Shown: positions 50,554-58,731 of the stretch, piece by piece
How the letters are laid out: the number at the start of each line of letters is the position of its first letter
Position numbering within the stretch: the first letter of the stretch is position 1
Origin: an uncultured Porphyromonadaceae bacterium
Lineage (GTDB): Bacteria > Bacteroidota > Bacteroidia > Bacteroidales > Muribaculaceae
Assembly (NCBI GenBank): GCA_947175495.1
Contig: CAMWNB010000007.1
Location: 1-64,000 of the forward strand
Direction: 5' to 3'
DNA length: 64,000 bases
Program-made: the position numbers and the translations under genes
The notes under the pieces: generated by a model
The model's input: the letters and a program-made list of their open reading frames with translations, nothing else
What the model was told of the DNA's origin: nothing
Databases searched by the model: none

Positions 50554-53500
50554 TTATTCCCTCACTACGATGATTTCAGTGCGCGGGGTGGAACAGCGGC
50601 TCGAGCCGCTGCGCACGAGCACATAGGCGTGGTACACGCCGTCGGCCACTGCCGCTCCGGCGTTGTCCTTAAGGTCCCACTTGCCCTCGAACGGCTGAGC
50701 GAGCACTGTGCGGCCCGCGTGGTCCTCAACCACCAGCAGCGCGTCGGCTGCGCTGCCGAGGGCATGCTCGAGCGTCAGCGTGGCCTGTGTGCGCGCCGGG
50801 CGCTCTTCCACGCTCAGCGACGCAGCGGCAGCAGCGGCGCCGACGGTGAAGCCGATGGTGCGCTCGGCCACCGCGCCCACGTTGTTGGCCACGCTCAGCG
50901 TCACGCTGTGGCGGCCTTCGCCAAGGGCGCTGTAGGGCATCGTCAGCAGCATGTAGCCGTCGCCGTCGGGCTGCATGTAGCCCGAGAGGTTGCTGACGGT
51001 CGACGAGCCGTCCAGGGTGATGCGCGAGGCGCCGCGCAGCGGGGCTGCGTTGATGTTGATGCCCGTGGCAGGCACGGAGATGCGTGCGCGCACGTCCACG
51101 TCGGGGCCCGTCATGTCGCCGTCGGCGAAGTCGGGCGTGCCTGCATACATTTCCACGATTTCCGGTGCCGACGTGTCAATGCCATCCGTCGAGGCTGGCC
51201 CGGCTTCGGTGGGGAGGTCCTTGAAAAAGCCGTGGGCGTTGTGGCCCTCGCCGTCGGTGGCGTCCACGCTCAGCGCGAACGTGGCGCCGGGCGCCGAAAA
51301 TTCGGGCAGAAATATCTCCGCGTTCCATTTGCCGCCACTCACGGCCACGGTGGCCGTGGCCATGCGCACGTTGGTGATGTTGACTTCGGGCGTCGAGGAG
51401 GCTTTGGGGTCGGCCACCACCACGGTGCCCTTCGTGGGCGTGTCGTACACCACGATGTCGGCCGTGCCGTTGAATCCGCTGTCGGGGTTGCCGTCGGCGT
51501 CGGCCACGGTGCCGCTCAGCAGCAGCGGCGCCAGTCCGCGTGCGGCGCCTGTGGCGCTCCCTGCCGAAGTCAGCGTCACCGGCGACTGTGCTATCGGAAG
51601 GCGCACGGCCGGGTCGCCGCACAGGTTGTAGCACTTGGTGTTGTAGCACAGCGATGCCGATGTGCCGGGTGCCACCACCCTGTTGTGGGCGCGCATGAAG
51701 ATGTCGCCCGTGGTGTCGCCGGGCTTGGCCGCGGCGTAGGCCTCGGCCACTGCCACGCCCATGCTGCGGTTGTAGTCGGAATAGACGCTGCGCGTCGCTG
51801 CCACCACGCCGATGGCGCCTCCGCCGCGCTTGCCCAGCATCGACTGGGCCAGGCTCTTCGTGCTGCTGTCTAAGCCGAAAGCGTTGCAGGTGGCCAGCAT
51901 GGCGAGCGGCGCCACCTCGTAGTTGATGCTCTCGGCGATGGCGCAGGTGTAGAAAGCGCTGCCCAGGCTGTTGCCGGCGGCGGCGTGGCCGAAGTACGAC
52001 AGCAGTCCGCGGCCTTCGCCCAGGTGGTTTCTGAGCTGGCGGTTGGCCTCCACATAGTTCAGTCCGCTCATCGGATAGGCCATCATCGGCACGCGGCTCA
52101 CCACGAAGCCCCTGTTGGCGCCTTCCAGCACGGCGGCCATGTCCTCGCTGTAGTAGTAATGTTCATATTGGTCGCCGGCCGCGCTGGCCATCAGGGCGTT
52201 GTAGAACGTCGCCGTCGACGGCGGGTTCTCTATGTAGTCTATCGTGTGCTCGATCATTGAGGTAGCCTCGGCGTCGGTGCGTGCGGTGATGCGGCCCACG
52301 GCCACCGTCATCTGCGCGCGGTAGCCGTTCAGGAAGTTGAAGTCGTCAAGGCATCCCACATACGAGTCCGTGGCGTAGCACGAGTTGGAATTGTAGCGCG
52401 CCGAGGGCACGGTGCACGCTTGCGCAGGCACCTGCTCGCTGCCGTTGGCGCCGGCCACCACGCCGCGTGTGTCCCAGTTTGCCGCGCCGACGAGCAGCAC
52501 ATAGCGGAACGTGTCCGGGTCGCGGTCGTAGAACATCCTGGCCATGCGCCTGTAGGCCGTCGGCGTCAGCGCGCCGCTGGCAAATTCGTTGCACACCTGC
52601 TCGCTGAGAAACACTCCCACGCTGATGCCGTCCGCGCGCTCGTGGGCTTCGGCCAGCCGCCGCGCCGCAGGCTCGCATGCAGCCGTGGTGATTATGGCCA
52701 TCACCGGCGTCGGTGCGCCGTGGATGTTCTGTGCGGCCACCTCACCGGCATATTCCGGCGTCAGATGTTCGGCCGCCGTGTCGAACAGCACCATGCGTCC
52801 GGGCATGCTGCGGTCGTAGGCCCGCGGCATCGCGGCCACGGCGCTGCCGTCGGCGTCGTGGCGCAGCTCGAGCTCGCGCACCGCCGCCGGGTCGCTCACG
52901 TCCCACAGGCGGGTGCTTGCCGTCGCGCTCTCCAGGCGGATGTTGCGTCCGATGGCCGACAGCGGATAGTGCATCACAAGCTGGCTCTCGCCGGCCGTCA
53001 GGCGGTTGCGGCGGCAGTACACCATGGCACTGCGGTCGAAGTAGTAGCTGAAAGCGGCGCCGCCGGCCGGGCGCGTCAGCGCCAGTTCGCCGCTGATGTT
53101 GCCCGAAGGCATCTCGCCGGCATCGGGAAACACCACGCGTCCCTGCGGCTGCTCGTAGTCGTTCACGCTGTAGCGCGGGCCCGTGGCTCCCGTGTGGGTG
53201 GCCGTAAGGGTGGCTGCGTCGCCTCCCAGGCTGTGCACGGTGGTCGTGCCAGTGGTGTTGCCGGCCGCGCCCGTCACCAGTATGTTGTAGATCAGGACAG
53301 CTGCGCGTGCGGTGCTGCCGTCGCTCAGTTCCGATGCCGTGCGGTCGCGCATCTCGAAGCTGATGATGTAGGGGGTGGTGTCGGAAAACTCGCGCTCGCC
53401 GAACGCGATGCCCATGCCCATGGGCGCCACGGCGTCCGTGTCGCGCACGTCGGCGTGCATGTGGCCCGTGTATTCCACCTCGGTGTCGGCCGTCGGAGCT

Positions 53501-53949
53501 GCCACTGCGGCCCCGGGGCTCCCTGCTCCGCAGTCGCTCAGGAAGTAGTAGCCGCCTGTGTCGTAGAGGTTGCGCCGCCACAGCGTGCCGTTCTCGCTGG
53601 TCTGGCTCTCCGTGGCTTCGAAGCTGCGCAGGTCCAGACGTCCGTCCGCGTCGCCGTAGAAAAGCAGGCGTCCGTCGGCGGTGTGCACGCTCGGCGCGGC
53701 GGGCAAGTCGTCGGCGCCGGCGCCGATGCGTTCCAGCGCCAGGGCCGAGCCGCCGTAGCCGTAGACTCCCACAGCCTCCGGATTGTCAAAACCCCATTGC
53801 CGCAGCAGTTCGTGGCTGATCTGGTGGATGCCTTCCCGCTCCACCTTTACTTTCACCCAATGTCCTGCAGCCAGCTTGCTCGGCGCCGCGTAGGCCGCGG
53901 CAGAGGCAAGGATGAGGAGCAGAAGGAGTGTGCGTATTCTCATGTTCAT
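50554..53949 (-). CDS. PorU-like C25 (gingipain-fold) cysteine peptidase, second paralogue
   Basis: An 1131-residue exported protein: signal peptide (1-22), N-terminal PorU-like region (GHWVKVKVEREGIHQISHELL, VYGYGGSAL), a C25 catalytic domain with LLSYFGHAAAGNSLG (His near 655) and LAMLATCNAFGLD (Cys near 688), then beta-sandwich domains. The C terminus (TEIIVVRE) lacks a clear sorting tail. It is related to PorU but diverges around the active site: PorU-like GHxSxxxW and GGE motifs are replaced. It may be a second sortase-like enzyme or a C25 protease. It closes the rex operon. Confidence 0.85.
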   Translation of the reverse strand: MNMRIRTLLLLLILASAAAYAAPSKLAAGHWVKVKVEREGIHQISHELLRQWGFDNPEAVGVYGYGGSALALERIGAGADDLPAAPSVHTADGRLLFYGDADGRLDLRSFEATESQTSENGTLWRRNLYDTGGYYFLSDCGAGSPGAAVAAPTADTEVEYTGHMHADVRDTDAVAPMGMGIAFGEREFSDTTPYIISFEMRDRTASELSDGSTARAAVLIYNILVTGAAGNTTGTTTVHSLGGDAATLTATHTGATGPRYSVNDYEQPQGRVVFPDAGEMPSGNISGELALTRPAGGAAFSYYFDRSAMVYCRRNRLTAGESQLVMHYPLSAIGRNIRLESATASTRLWDVSDPAAVRELELRHDADGSAVAAMPRAYDRSMPGRMVLFDTAAEHLTPEYAGEVAAQNIHGAPTPVMAIITTAACEPAARRLAEAHERADGISVGVFLSEQVCNEFASGALTPTAYRRMARMFYDRDPDTFRYVLLVGAANWDTRGVVAGANGSEQVPAQACTVPSARYNSNSCYATDSYVGCLDDFNFLNGYRAQMTVAVGRITARTDAEATSMIEHTIDYIENPPSTATFYNALMASAAGDQYEHYYYSEDMAAVLEGANRGFVVSRVPMMAYPMSGLNYVEANRQLRNHLGEGRGLLSYFGHAAAGNSLGSAFYTCAIAESINYEVAPLAMLATCNAFGLDSSTKSLAQSMLGKRGGGAIGVVAATRSVYSDYNRSMGVAVAEAYAAAKPGDTTGDIFMRAHNRVVAPGTSASLCYNTKCYNLCGDPAVRLPIAQSPVTLTSAGSATGAARGLAPLLLSGTVADADGNPDSGFNGTADIVVYDTPTKGTVVVADPKASSTPEVNITNVRMATATVAVSGGKWNAEIFLPEFSAPGATFALSVDATDGEGHNAHGFFKDLPTEAGPASTDGIDTSAPEIVEMYAGTPDFADGDMTGPDVDVRARISVPATGININAAPLRGASRITLDGSSTVSNLSGYMQPDGDGYMLLTMPYSALGEGRHSVTLSVANNVGAVAERTIGFTVGAAAAAASLSVEERPARTQATLTLEHALGSAADALLVVEDHAGRTVLAQPFEGKWDLKDNAGAAVADGVYHAYVLVRSGSSRCSTPRTEIIVVRE

Positions 53950-54470
53950 TTTATCTTGAAGTTAAGCACCTGCCTGCCGTTCAGCCCGAGGGCCACACGC
54001 TCGTCAGTGCGTGCGTCGACGTCGATTGTGAAGTCGGCGAGAGCGATTATGTCGCCGGTCTTGAGGGTCGAGCGTTCCGACACCGCCGCCACTGCGCGCA
54101 CGAATGTGTCGGCCAGGTTCCACTCCGCTCTCCGGCCGTCGCCGCTCTCCACGGTCCATCGGCCGTCGTCCGGCACCTCGCCCCATTCGCCCGCCACGAG
54201 AGCGTTGTCGGCCACAAGGTCGGTGTCCTCGGCAGGCAGCGACGGCACGTTCAGCGCCGTCAGGGTGGCGGAGTCGAAATAGCGGCCGGCGAATTTCTCG
54301 GGCACGGCCAGTCCGAGGCGACTTATGCGCACCGCCGGCATCACCCTCAGCCGGGCGTCAGTGCGTCCTTCGGGCAGAAACAGTGGCAGGTTGCGCGTCA
54401 GCAGAGCCGAATCGGGCACTTGCCTCAAGGCAAGGCGGCCGGTGGCGAGGCTTACGAGCAGGGTCTTCAT
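53946..54470 (-). CDS. Small FAH-like protein
   Basis: A 174-residue protein without signal or membrane helix. The C-terminal half (ERSTLKTGDIIALADFTIDV, NGRQVLNFKIK) resembles the last part of fumarylacetoacetate-hydrolase-fold proteins, but the usual metal-binding Glu/Asp set is not apparent, so it may be a degenerate or short version. It overlaps both neighbours by four bases (rex before, C25 gene after), so translation is coupled. The function is unknown. Confidence 0.6.
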   Translation of the reverse strand: MKTLLVSLATGRLALRQVPDSALLTRNLPLFLPEGRTDARLRVMPAVRISRLGLAVPEKFAGRYFDSATLTALNVPSLPAEDTDLVADNALVAGEWGEVPDDGRWTVESGDGRRAEWNLADTFVRAVAAVSERSTLKTGDIIALADFTIDVDARTDERVALGLNGRQVLNFKIK

Positions 54471-55126
54471 CGGTTGGCGTTGTCAAGGCGGTTGTACATC
54501 ACCGCCAGATGTGAGTAGATTGATGTGTTGGTAATCACCACACCCTCGCGCACGCGTATGCGGAAAGGGGTGAAATTCCAGATGGCGCGCACGCCGGCGT
54601 CCATCAGCCGGTCGGCCACCTCCTGGGCGTTGCGGGCGGGCACAGTCACGATGCCCACCGTCACGTCGTGCTCGCTCACGATGCGCGGCAGCGACTCATA
54701 GCCGGTGATCACTATCCCGCCGGCACGCGTGCCCACAAGGTCGGCGTTCACGTCGATGCCGGCCACGATGTTGAGGCCGTAGCGCTGCAGGCCGCGGTCC
54801 TGAATCAAGGCTCCGCCGAGGCTGCCCACGCCCACGATCACGGCGTTGTGGCCAGTGTCGAAGCCCAGATAGTCGCGCAGTTCGCGCTCGAGCTCGGCCA
54901 CTTCGTAGCCTATGCGCGTCTTGCCGCGCACGCCCAGGTGCGACAGGTCCTTGGCTATCTGGGATGCGTCCACTCCGATGGCGTCGGCGATGCCGCGCGA
55001 CGACACATACTCCACGCCGTCGCGGCGCAGCATCGCCACGTAGGCCAGATACCACGGAAGCCGCCTGAGCGTAGGCTCCGGCAGCCAGTCCTTGGGCGAT
55101 GAAGAAGTGGGCACTGTGGTTTTCAC
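54467..55126 (-). CDS. rex: Redox-sensing repressor Rex
   Basis: A 219-residue NADH/NAD+-responsive repressor. A winged-helix domain (residues 10-80; TLRRLPWYLAYVAMLRRDGVEYVSS, VDASQIAKDLSHLG) precedes a Rossmann fold (VGVGSLGGALIQ) and a C-terminal domain-swap helix. No ATG is available before the conserved N terminus, so the start is GTG at 55126 or GTG at 55114. With the -7 box ending at 55132, the 55126 start would be leaderless. It leads an operon with the FAH-like and C25 genes. Confidence 0.93.
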   Translation of the reverse strand: MKTTVPTSSSPKDWLPEPTLRRLPWYLAYVAMLRRDGVEYVSSRGIADAIGVDASQIAKDLSHLGVRGKTRIGYEVAELERELRDYLGFDTGHNAVIVGVGSLGGALIQDRGLQRYGLNIVAGIDVNADLVGTRAGGIVITGYESLPRIVSEHDVTVGIVTVPARNAQEVADRLMDAGVRAIWNFTPFRIRVREGVVITNTSIYSHLAVMYNRLDNANR

Positions 55127-55131
55127 GGCTG

Positions 55132-55139
55132 CAAAGTTA
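55132..55139 (-). promoter_or_regulatory. rex operon promoter (-7 element)
   Basis: Read leftward, TAACTTTG lies 5 bases before GTG 55126. A TTG at 55160-55162 is spaced by 20 bases. It overlaps the end of porU, so rex may also be reached by read-through. Confidence 0.65.
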
Positions 55140-55158
55140 CGAATTTTATCCCAATCCG

Positions 55159-58100
55159 TCAATAAGCTGTCACGGCGAGCTTTCTCGCGGCCGTGCGGTA
55201 GGTTTCGCCGTCCACGGTGATGGTGGCGCTGTACACGTAGATGCCGCGCTGCACGCGCCGTCCCGTGCCGTCGCACAGGTTCCACGTCACGGGTGTCGAG
55301 GTGAACATGTCGCTGCGGCCGCGTTCCGTGCGTGTCCACACTGGACTGCCAAGCATGTTGTACACCGTCACGGTGATGGTGGCCATCGCGTCCGGAGCGT
55401 CGTGCGAGATGTAGAAGTTGGCAGCCGTGCGCGCAGGGTTGGCGTCGCTGTACAGGTCGAATATCTGAGGCGCCACGTCGGCACGCGCAAAGAAGTCGAT
55501 GGTGCTCTCCGTGGTGTTGCCCGATGTGTCCCACACGCGCAGGCGCAGCGAGTGCAGTCCCTCGTCCAGGTCGGGCAGCGGATAGGCTATCGTGCCGCCG
55601 GGCGTGCCGTCGCTGTGGGGCGTGTAATATAGCGCCACGTCGCTGTAGGTGACCGTGCTGTCGAGCTGCAGGGTGATCTGGTGGCCAACGCCTGCCGACG
55701 ATATGTTGATGCCCACGTTGTCGCTCACCGAGGCCAGCGCCATCGGAGCCATCGTGCTCACGACGTCGCCCGACTTGAACGAGCTGTGGTTTATCGCATA
55801 GCTGTCGATGCGCGGAGCCTCAGTGTCGGCGGGCGCCGTCTCGTCCACGCCGTAGACAAACAGGTCGCGGTCCGTGCCCACTGCTTCCACCGAGCCGTCG
55901 GCCGTCGTGGCATACATGTTGAACGTGGCCGGGCGGAAATTGTCGCTGATGTCCGACGGCATCGCCACGCGTGCGTGGAAGCGGCCGCCGCTCACGGGTG
56001 TCGACACCGACAGCAGCTTGTTGCCGTGCGTGTCGAAGGTGATCTGGGCGCCTTCGTTGTTGCCGTGCGTGGTCAGCGACTGCTCGGCGTCGTACAGCTC
56101 CAGCGTGGCCGTGCCGTCGAAGCCGTCCAGCAGCATGCCGCCGGGGGTCTCCACATGGCCGCTCACCGTGGCCTGCTGCAGCGCCGCCAGTGTGGGCTGT
56201 TCCTCGGGGTCGTAGCGCACGCCGTCGATGCTGTCGATGCGCACCACGTTCGACGGCGTGGCAAGACGCATCGCCGGGTCGCCGCCGAACACGAAGCGCA
56301 GCCTGTTCTCGTTGTTGTCGGGGCGTCCGTAGGAGTTGCGTATGTCGTTTTTGGCCGTGCGGTACACGTCGCCCGCGCGCAACAATTGCCCGGACGCGTC
56401 GCGCGCGGCCATCGCGCGGCCCATCGCGTTGGAGAAATAGCCGTTGTCGGTGATGTACACCGGACGCGTCGCGCTTATTATGCCTATGCAGCCGCCGTTG
56501 CGCTCGGCGTGCATTATCTCGCCGCCGCTCACGGTGTTGCTGTCCCAGCGCAGGAAGTAGCAGGTGGCTGCGTAGATGAACGGCACGTTGCGCAGATACA
56601 TGTTGTTGATGTCGGCGAACGTCAGCATGCCCTCGCCGGTCCAGCCGTGGTTGCTCGCGTGGCCTATGTAGGTCCACCACACGGCTCCCTCGTCGAGACG
56701 GCGGTAGAGGTCGTTGCGGGCCTGCTGATACACTCCGCCCACAAGCTCGTAGGCGTCCGTGTACACCTTGTTCACGAAGTGCTGTTGTCCGGGAGTGGCC
56801 AGCAGATAGCTGGCAAGGCTGTCGGCCTGCTGTATGTGCACGCCGGCGTCGCCGTCGTCGGCCAGCAGCACCACCACGTTTTTCCATGGCGTGCGCGCCC
56901 CCCGCGAGGAGTACTGCGCGAGTTTGTCCACTATCTGGTCCGCATCGGAAGTCGTGGTCGCGGGGATGCGGCCCACGGCCACGTTCAGCCGGTCCTTGCC
57001 CAGCGCCGTGCCGCTGCCGTCGTCAAGCATGGCTATGAAATCGTCCGTCACGAAGCCGTACGAGTCGCTCAGCGATGCGGCGTCGTCGCGGTTCACCCAG
57101 CCGGGCACTGTCGGCCACGATGCCCGTTGCATGTCGGCCGTCAGATGGCGGTTGTCGTAGGTCGGACGGCCCATTATCAGCGCGTAGCGCAGCGTGTGGC
57201 CGTCGGTGCTGCCGCGGTCGTGCAGCATCTTCAGATACTTGCGCAGCGCCGACACGTCGGCTGCTCCGCTTGCAAATTCGTTGTACACCTGCTCCAGGTC
57301 CACCACGGCCACGCGCATCGTGTCGGGCTCGGCGCGGTGCATCTGCGCTATGCGCTCTGCCGCCGTGGCAAAAATGGCCGGGGTGAATATCACCATGTCG
57401 CAGCCCGAGTGCGAGTGAAGGTCGCTCGCAGGTGCCGCGCCCGCATACTCGGGCGCGGGCAGCACGGCATTGTCGGTGAAGGCCACATAGTGGCGCAGGC
57501 CCGTGTAGTCGTTGGTCCACACTGCCGCCTGGCCGTCGGAGCCCGTGCGCATCGCGCTGATGTCCAGCGGGTCGGTCACGTCCCACACGGTGGCGCCGGC
57601 GCCGCCGGCCAGCCGCAGTCGCGACGACGTGCTGCGGAACGCCAGCACACCGCCGCCGGAGGGCATCGCCAGCGAGCGCTCGTAGTTGAGGGTCAGATAG
57701 TTGAGCCATGCGTTGTACACGGCCGACGATGGCGACACATGCTTCACATCCACGCGCACGCGCTCTGCCGACGGCAGCCACACGCTGTGCGTCGCGTTTG
57801 TCATCATCGCGTGCTGATAGCTCGACGACGACATCTTGGGCACGGTCGACGTCGAATTGCGCTCGAGCGCCGTGCCGTTCACCGTCAGGTCCACATACGA
57901 CGCAGCCGAAGGCGTCACCGCCAGGAAGCTGCATTGCAGCCACATGGCCGTGCTGTCGGGGTGCTGCGGGTCCTCCGCCATGCCGGGCGTGTCGAAGGTG
58001 AAGTTGCGCGCCGGCGTCAGGCGGAACTCCTCGCCCACCAGCAGCGGCCCGGCCTCGCCGGGGCTCACGCGGTCCAGCTCATAGTGGGCCACCTCGGTGA

Positions 58101-58575
58101 ACGTAGTGGCCGCGTCCCGCGCCTCGGCCACGCCCGTTGTGGCTATCTCGCGCGGCGCGGCGCCGCTCTCGCACAGGAAATAATATCCGGCCGTGGTGTA
58201 GGGGCTTGTCGTCACGTTGAAGTGGCCGTCGCTCGTCGGCGTCAGCTCGTCCGGCCCCACACCGTAGAAGACGATGCCCGCAGCCGTGGCCACGCTCTGC
58301 ACTAAGGGCAGGTCGTCGATATAGTTTTGTGCCGACAGCTCGTCGGCGATGCGGCGCCCGCCGTAGCCGTACACCCGCACGGCCTCCGGGCTCGAGAAGC
58401 CCCAGCCGCGCAGTTGTGCCGCAGTGATGCGGTACAGGCCGGTCTCGGCCACGGCCACCTTCACCCATCGGCCCTCTGCCAGCACCGAATGTGCGGCATA
58501 GTGCTCCACGGGCAAGGCCGCCGCGCTCGCGCACGCCGCCAATATGATGATTAAAAATCCGTAAAGACGTTTCAT
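55159..58575 (-). CDS. porU: Type IX secretion sortase PorU
   Basis: An 1138-residue exported C25-family enzyme that removes the C-terminal signal of type IX cargo and attaches it to A-LPS at the cell surface. After a signal peptide (1-20) comes the PorU N-terminal domain (EGRWVKVAVAETGLYRITAAQL, VYGYGG). The catalytic domain has YIGHASNHGWTGEG (His 639) and YAATCYFLRWD (Cys 672), with SGGEIMHAERNGG and IGIISATRPVY behind, closely following PorU. The C terminus is a beta-sandwich without a sorting tail, as in other PorU proteins. It is the better PorU candidate of the two C25 genes. Confidence 0.93.
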   Translation of the reverse strand: MKRLYGFLIIILAACASAAALPVEHYAAHSVLAEGRWVKVAVAETGLYRITAAQLRGWGFSSPEAVRVYGYGGRRIADELSAQNYIDDLPLVQSVATAAGIVFYGVGPDELTPTSDGHFNVTTSPYTTAGYYFLCESGAAPREIATTGVAEARDAATTFTEVAHYELDRVSPGEAGPLLVGEEFRLTPARNFTFDTPGMAEDPQHPDSTAMWLQCSFLAVTPSAASYVDLTVNGTALERNSTSTVPKMSSSSYQHAMMTNATHSVWLPSAERVRVDVKHVSPSSAVYNAWLNYLTLNYERSLAMPSGGGVLAFRSTSSRLRLAGGAGATVWDVTDPLDISAMRTGSDGQAAVWTNDYTGLRHYVAFTDNAVLPAPEYAGAAPASDLHSHSGCDMVIFTPAIFATAAERIAQMHRAEPDTMRVAVVDLEQVYNEFASGAADVSALRKYLKMLHDRGSTDGHTLRYALIMGRPTYDNRHLTADMQRASWPTVPGWVNRDDAASLSDSYGFVTDDFIAMLDDGSGTALGKDRLNVAVGRIPATTTSDADQIVDKLAQYSSRGARTPWKNVVVLLADDGDAGVHIQQADSLASYLLATPGQQHFVNKVYTDAYELVGGVYQQARNDLYRRLDEGAVWWTYIGHASNHGWTGEGMLTFADINNMYLRNVPFIYAATCYFLRWDSNTVSGGEIMHAERNGGCIGIISATRPVYITDNGYFSNAMGRAMAARDASGQLLRAGDVYRTAKNDIRNSYGRPDNNENRLRFVFGGDPAMRLATPSNVVRIDSIDGVRYDPEEQPTLAALQQATVSGHVETPGGMLLDGFDGTATLELYDAEQSLTTHGNNEGAQITFDTHGNKLLSVSTPVSGGRFHARVAMPSDISDNFRPATFNMYATTADGSVEAVGTDRDLFVYGVDETAPADTEAPRIDSYAINHSSFKSGDVVSTMAPMALASVSDNVGINISSAGVGHQITLQLDSTVTYSDVALYYTPHSDGTPGGTIAYPLPDLDEGLHSLRLRVWDTSGNTTESTIDFFARADVAPQIFDLYSDANPARTAANFYISHDAPDAMATITVTVYNMLGSPVWTRTERGRSDMFTSTPVTWNLCDGTGRRVQRGIYVYSATITVDGETYRTAARKLAVTAY

Positions 58576-58691
58576 AGCACTAACTTAACGCATTCCACCC
58601 CGCCTTTATTGTGCCTGCCGTGCATAATTGGAGAATGTTTTGGCGAAACGCGCTCTAATCGGATTCATGGAGGTTATTGCGAAAAAAATAG

Positions 58692-58699
58692 TAACTTTG
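58692..58699 (+). promoter_or_regulatory. -7 element of the CHAT protein gene
   Basis: TAACTTTG lies 32 bases before the ATG at 58732. No clear -33 box. The divergent porU start has no evident -7 box in the gap 58576-58731. Confidence 0.6.
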
Positions 58700-58731
58700 C
58701 GGCGGGCGCGTTGCCCTTTTGTTGAAAGATT

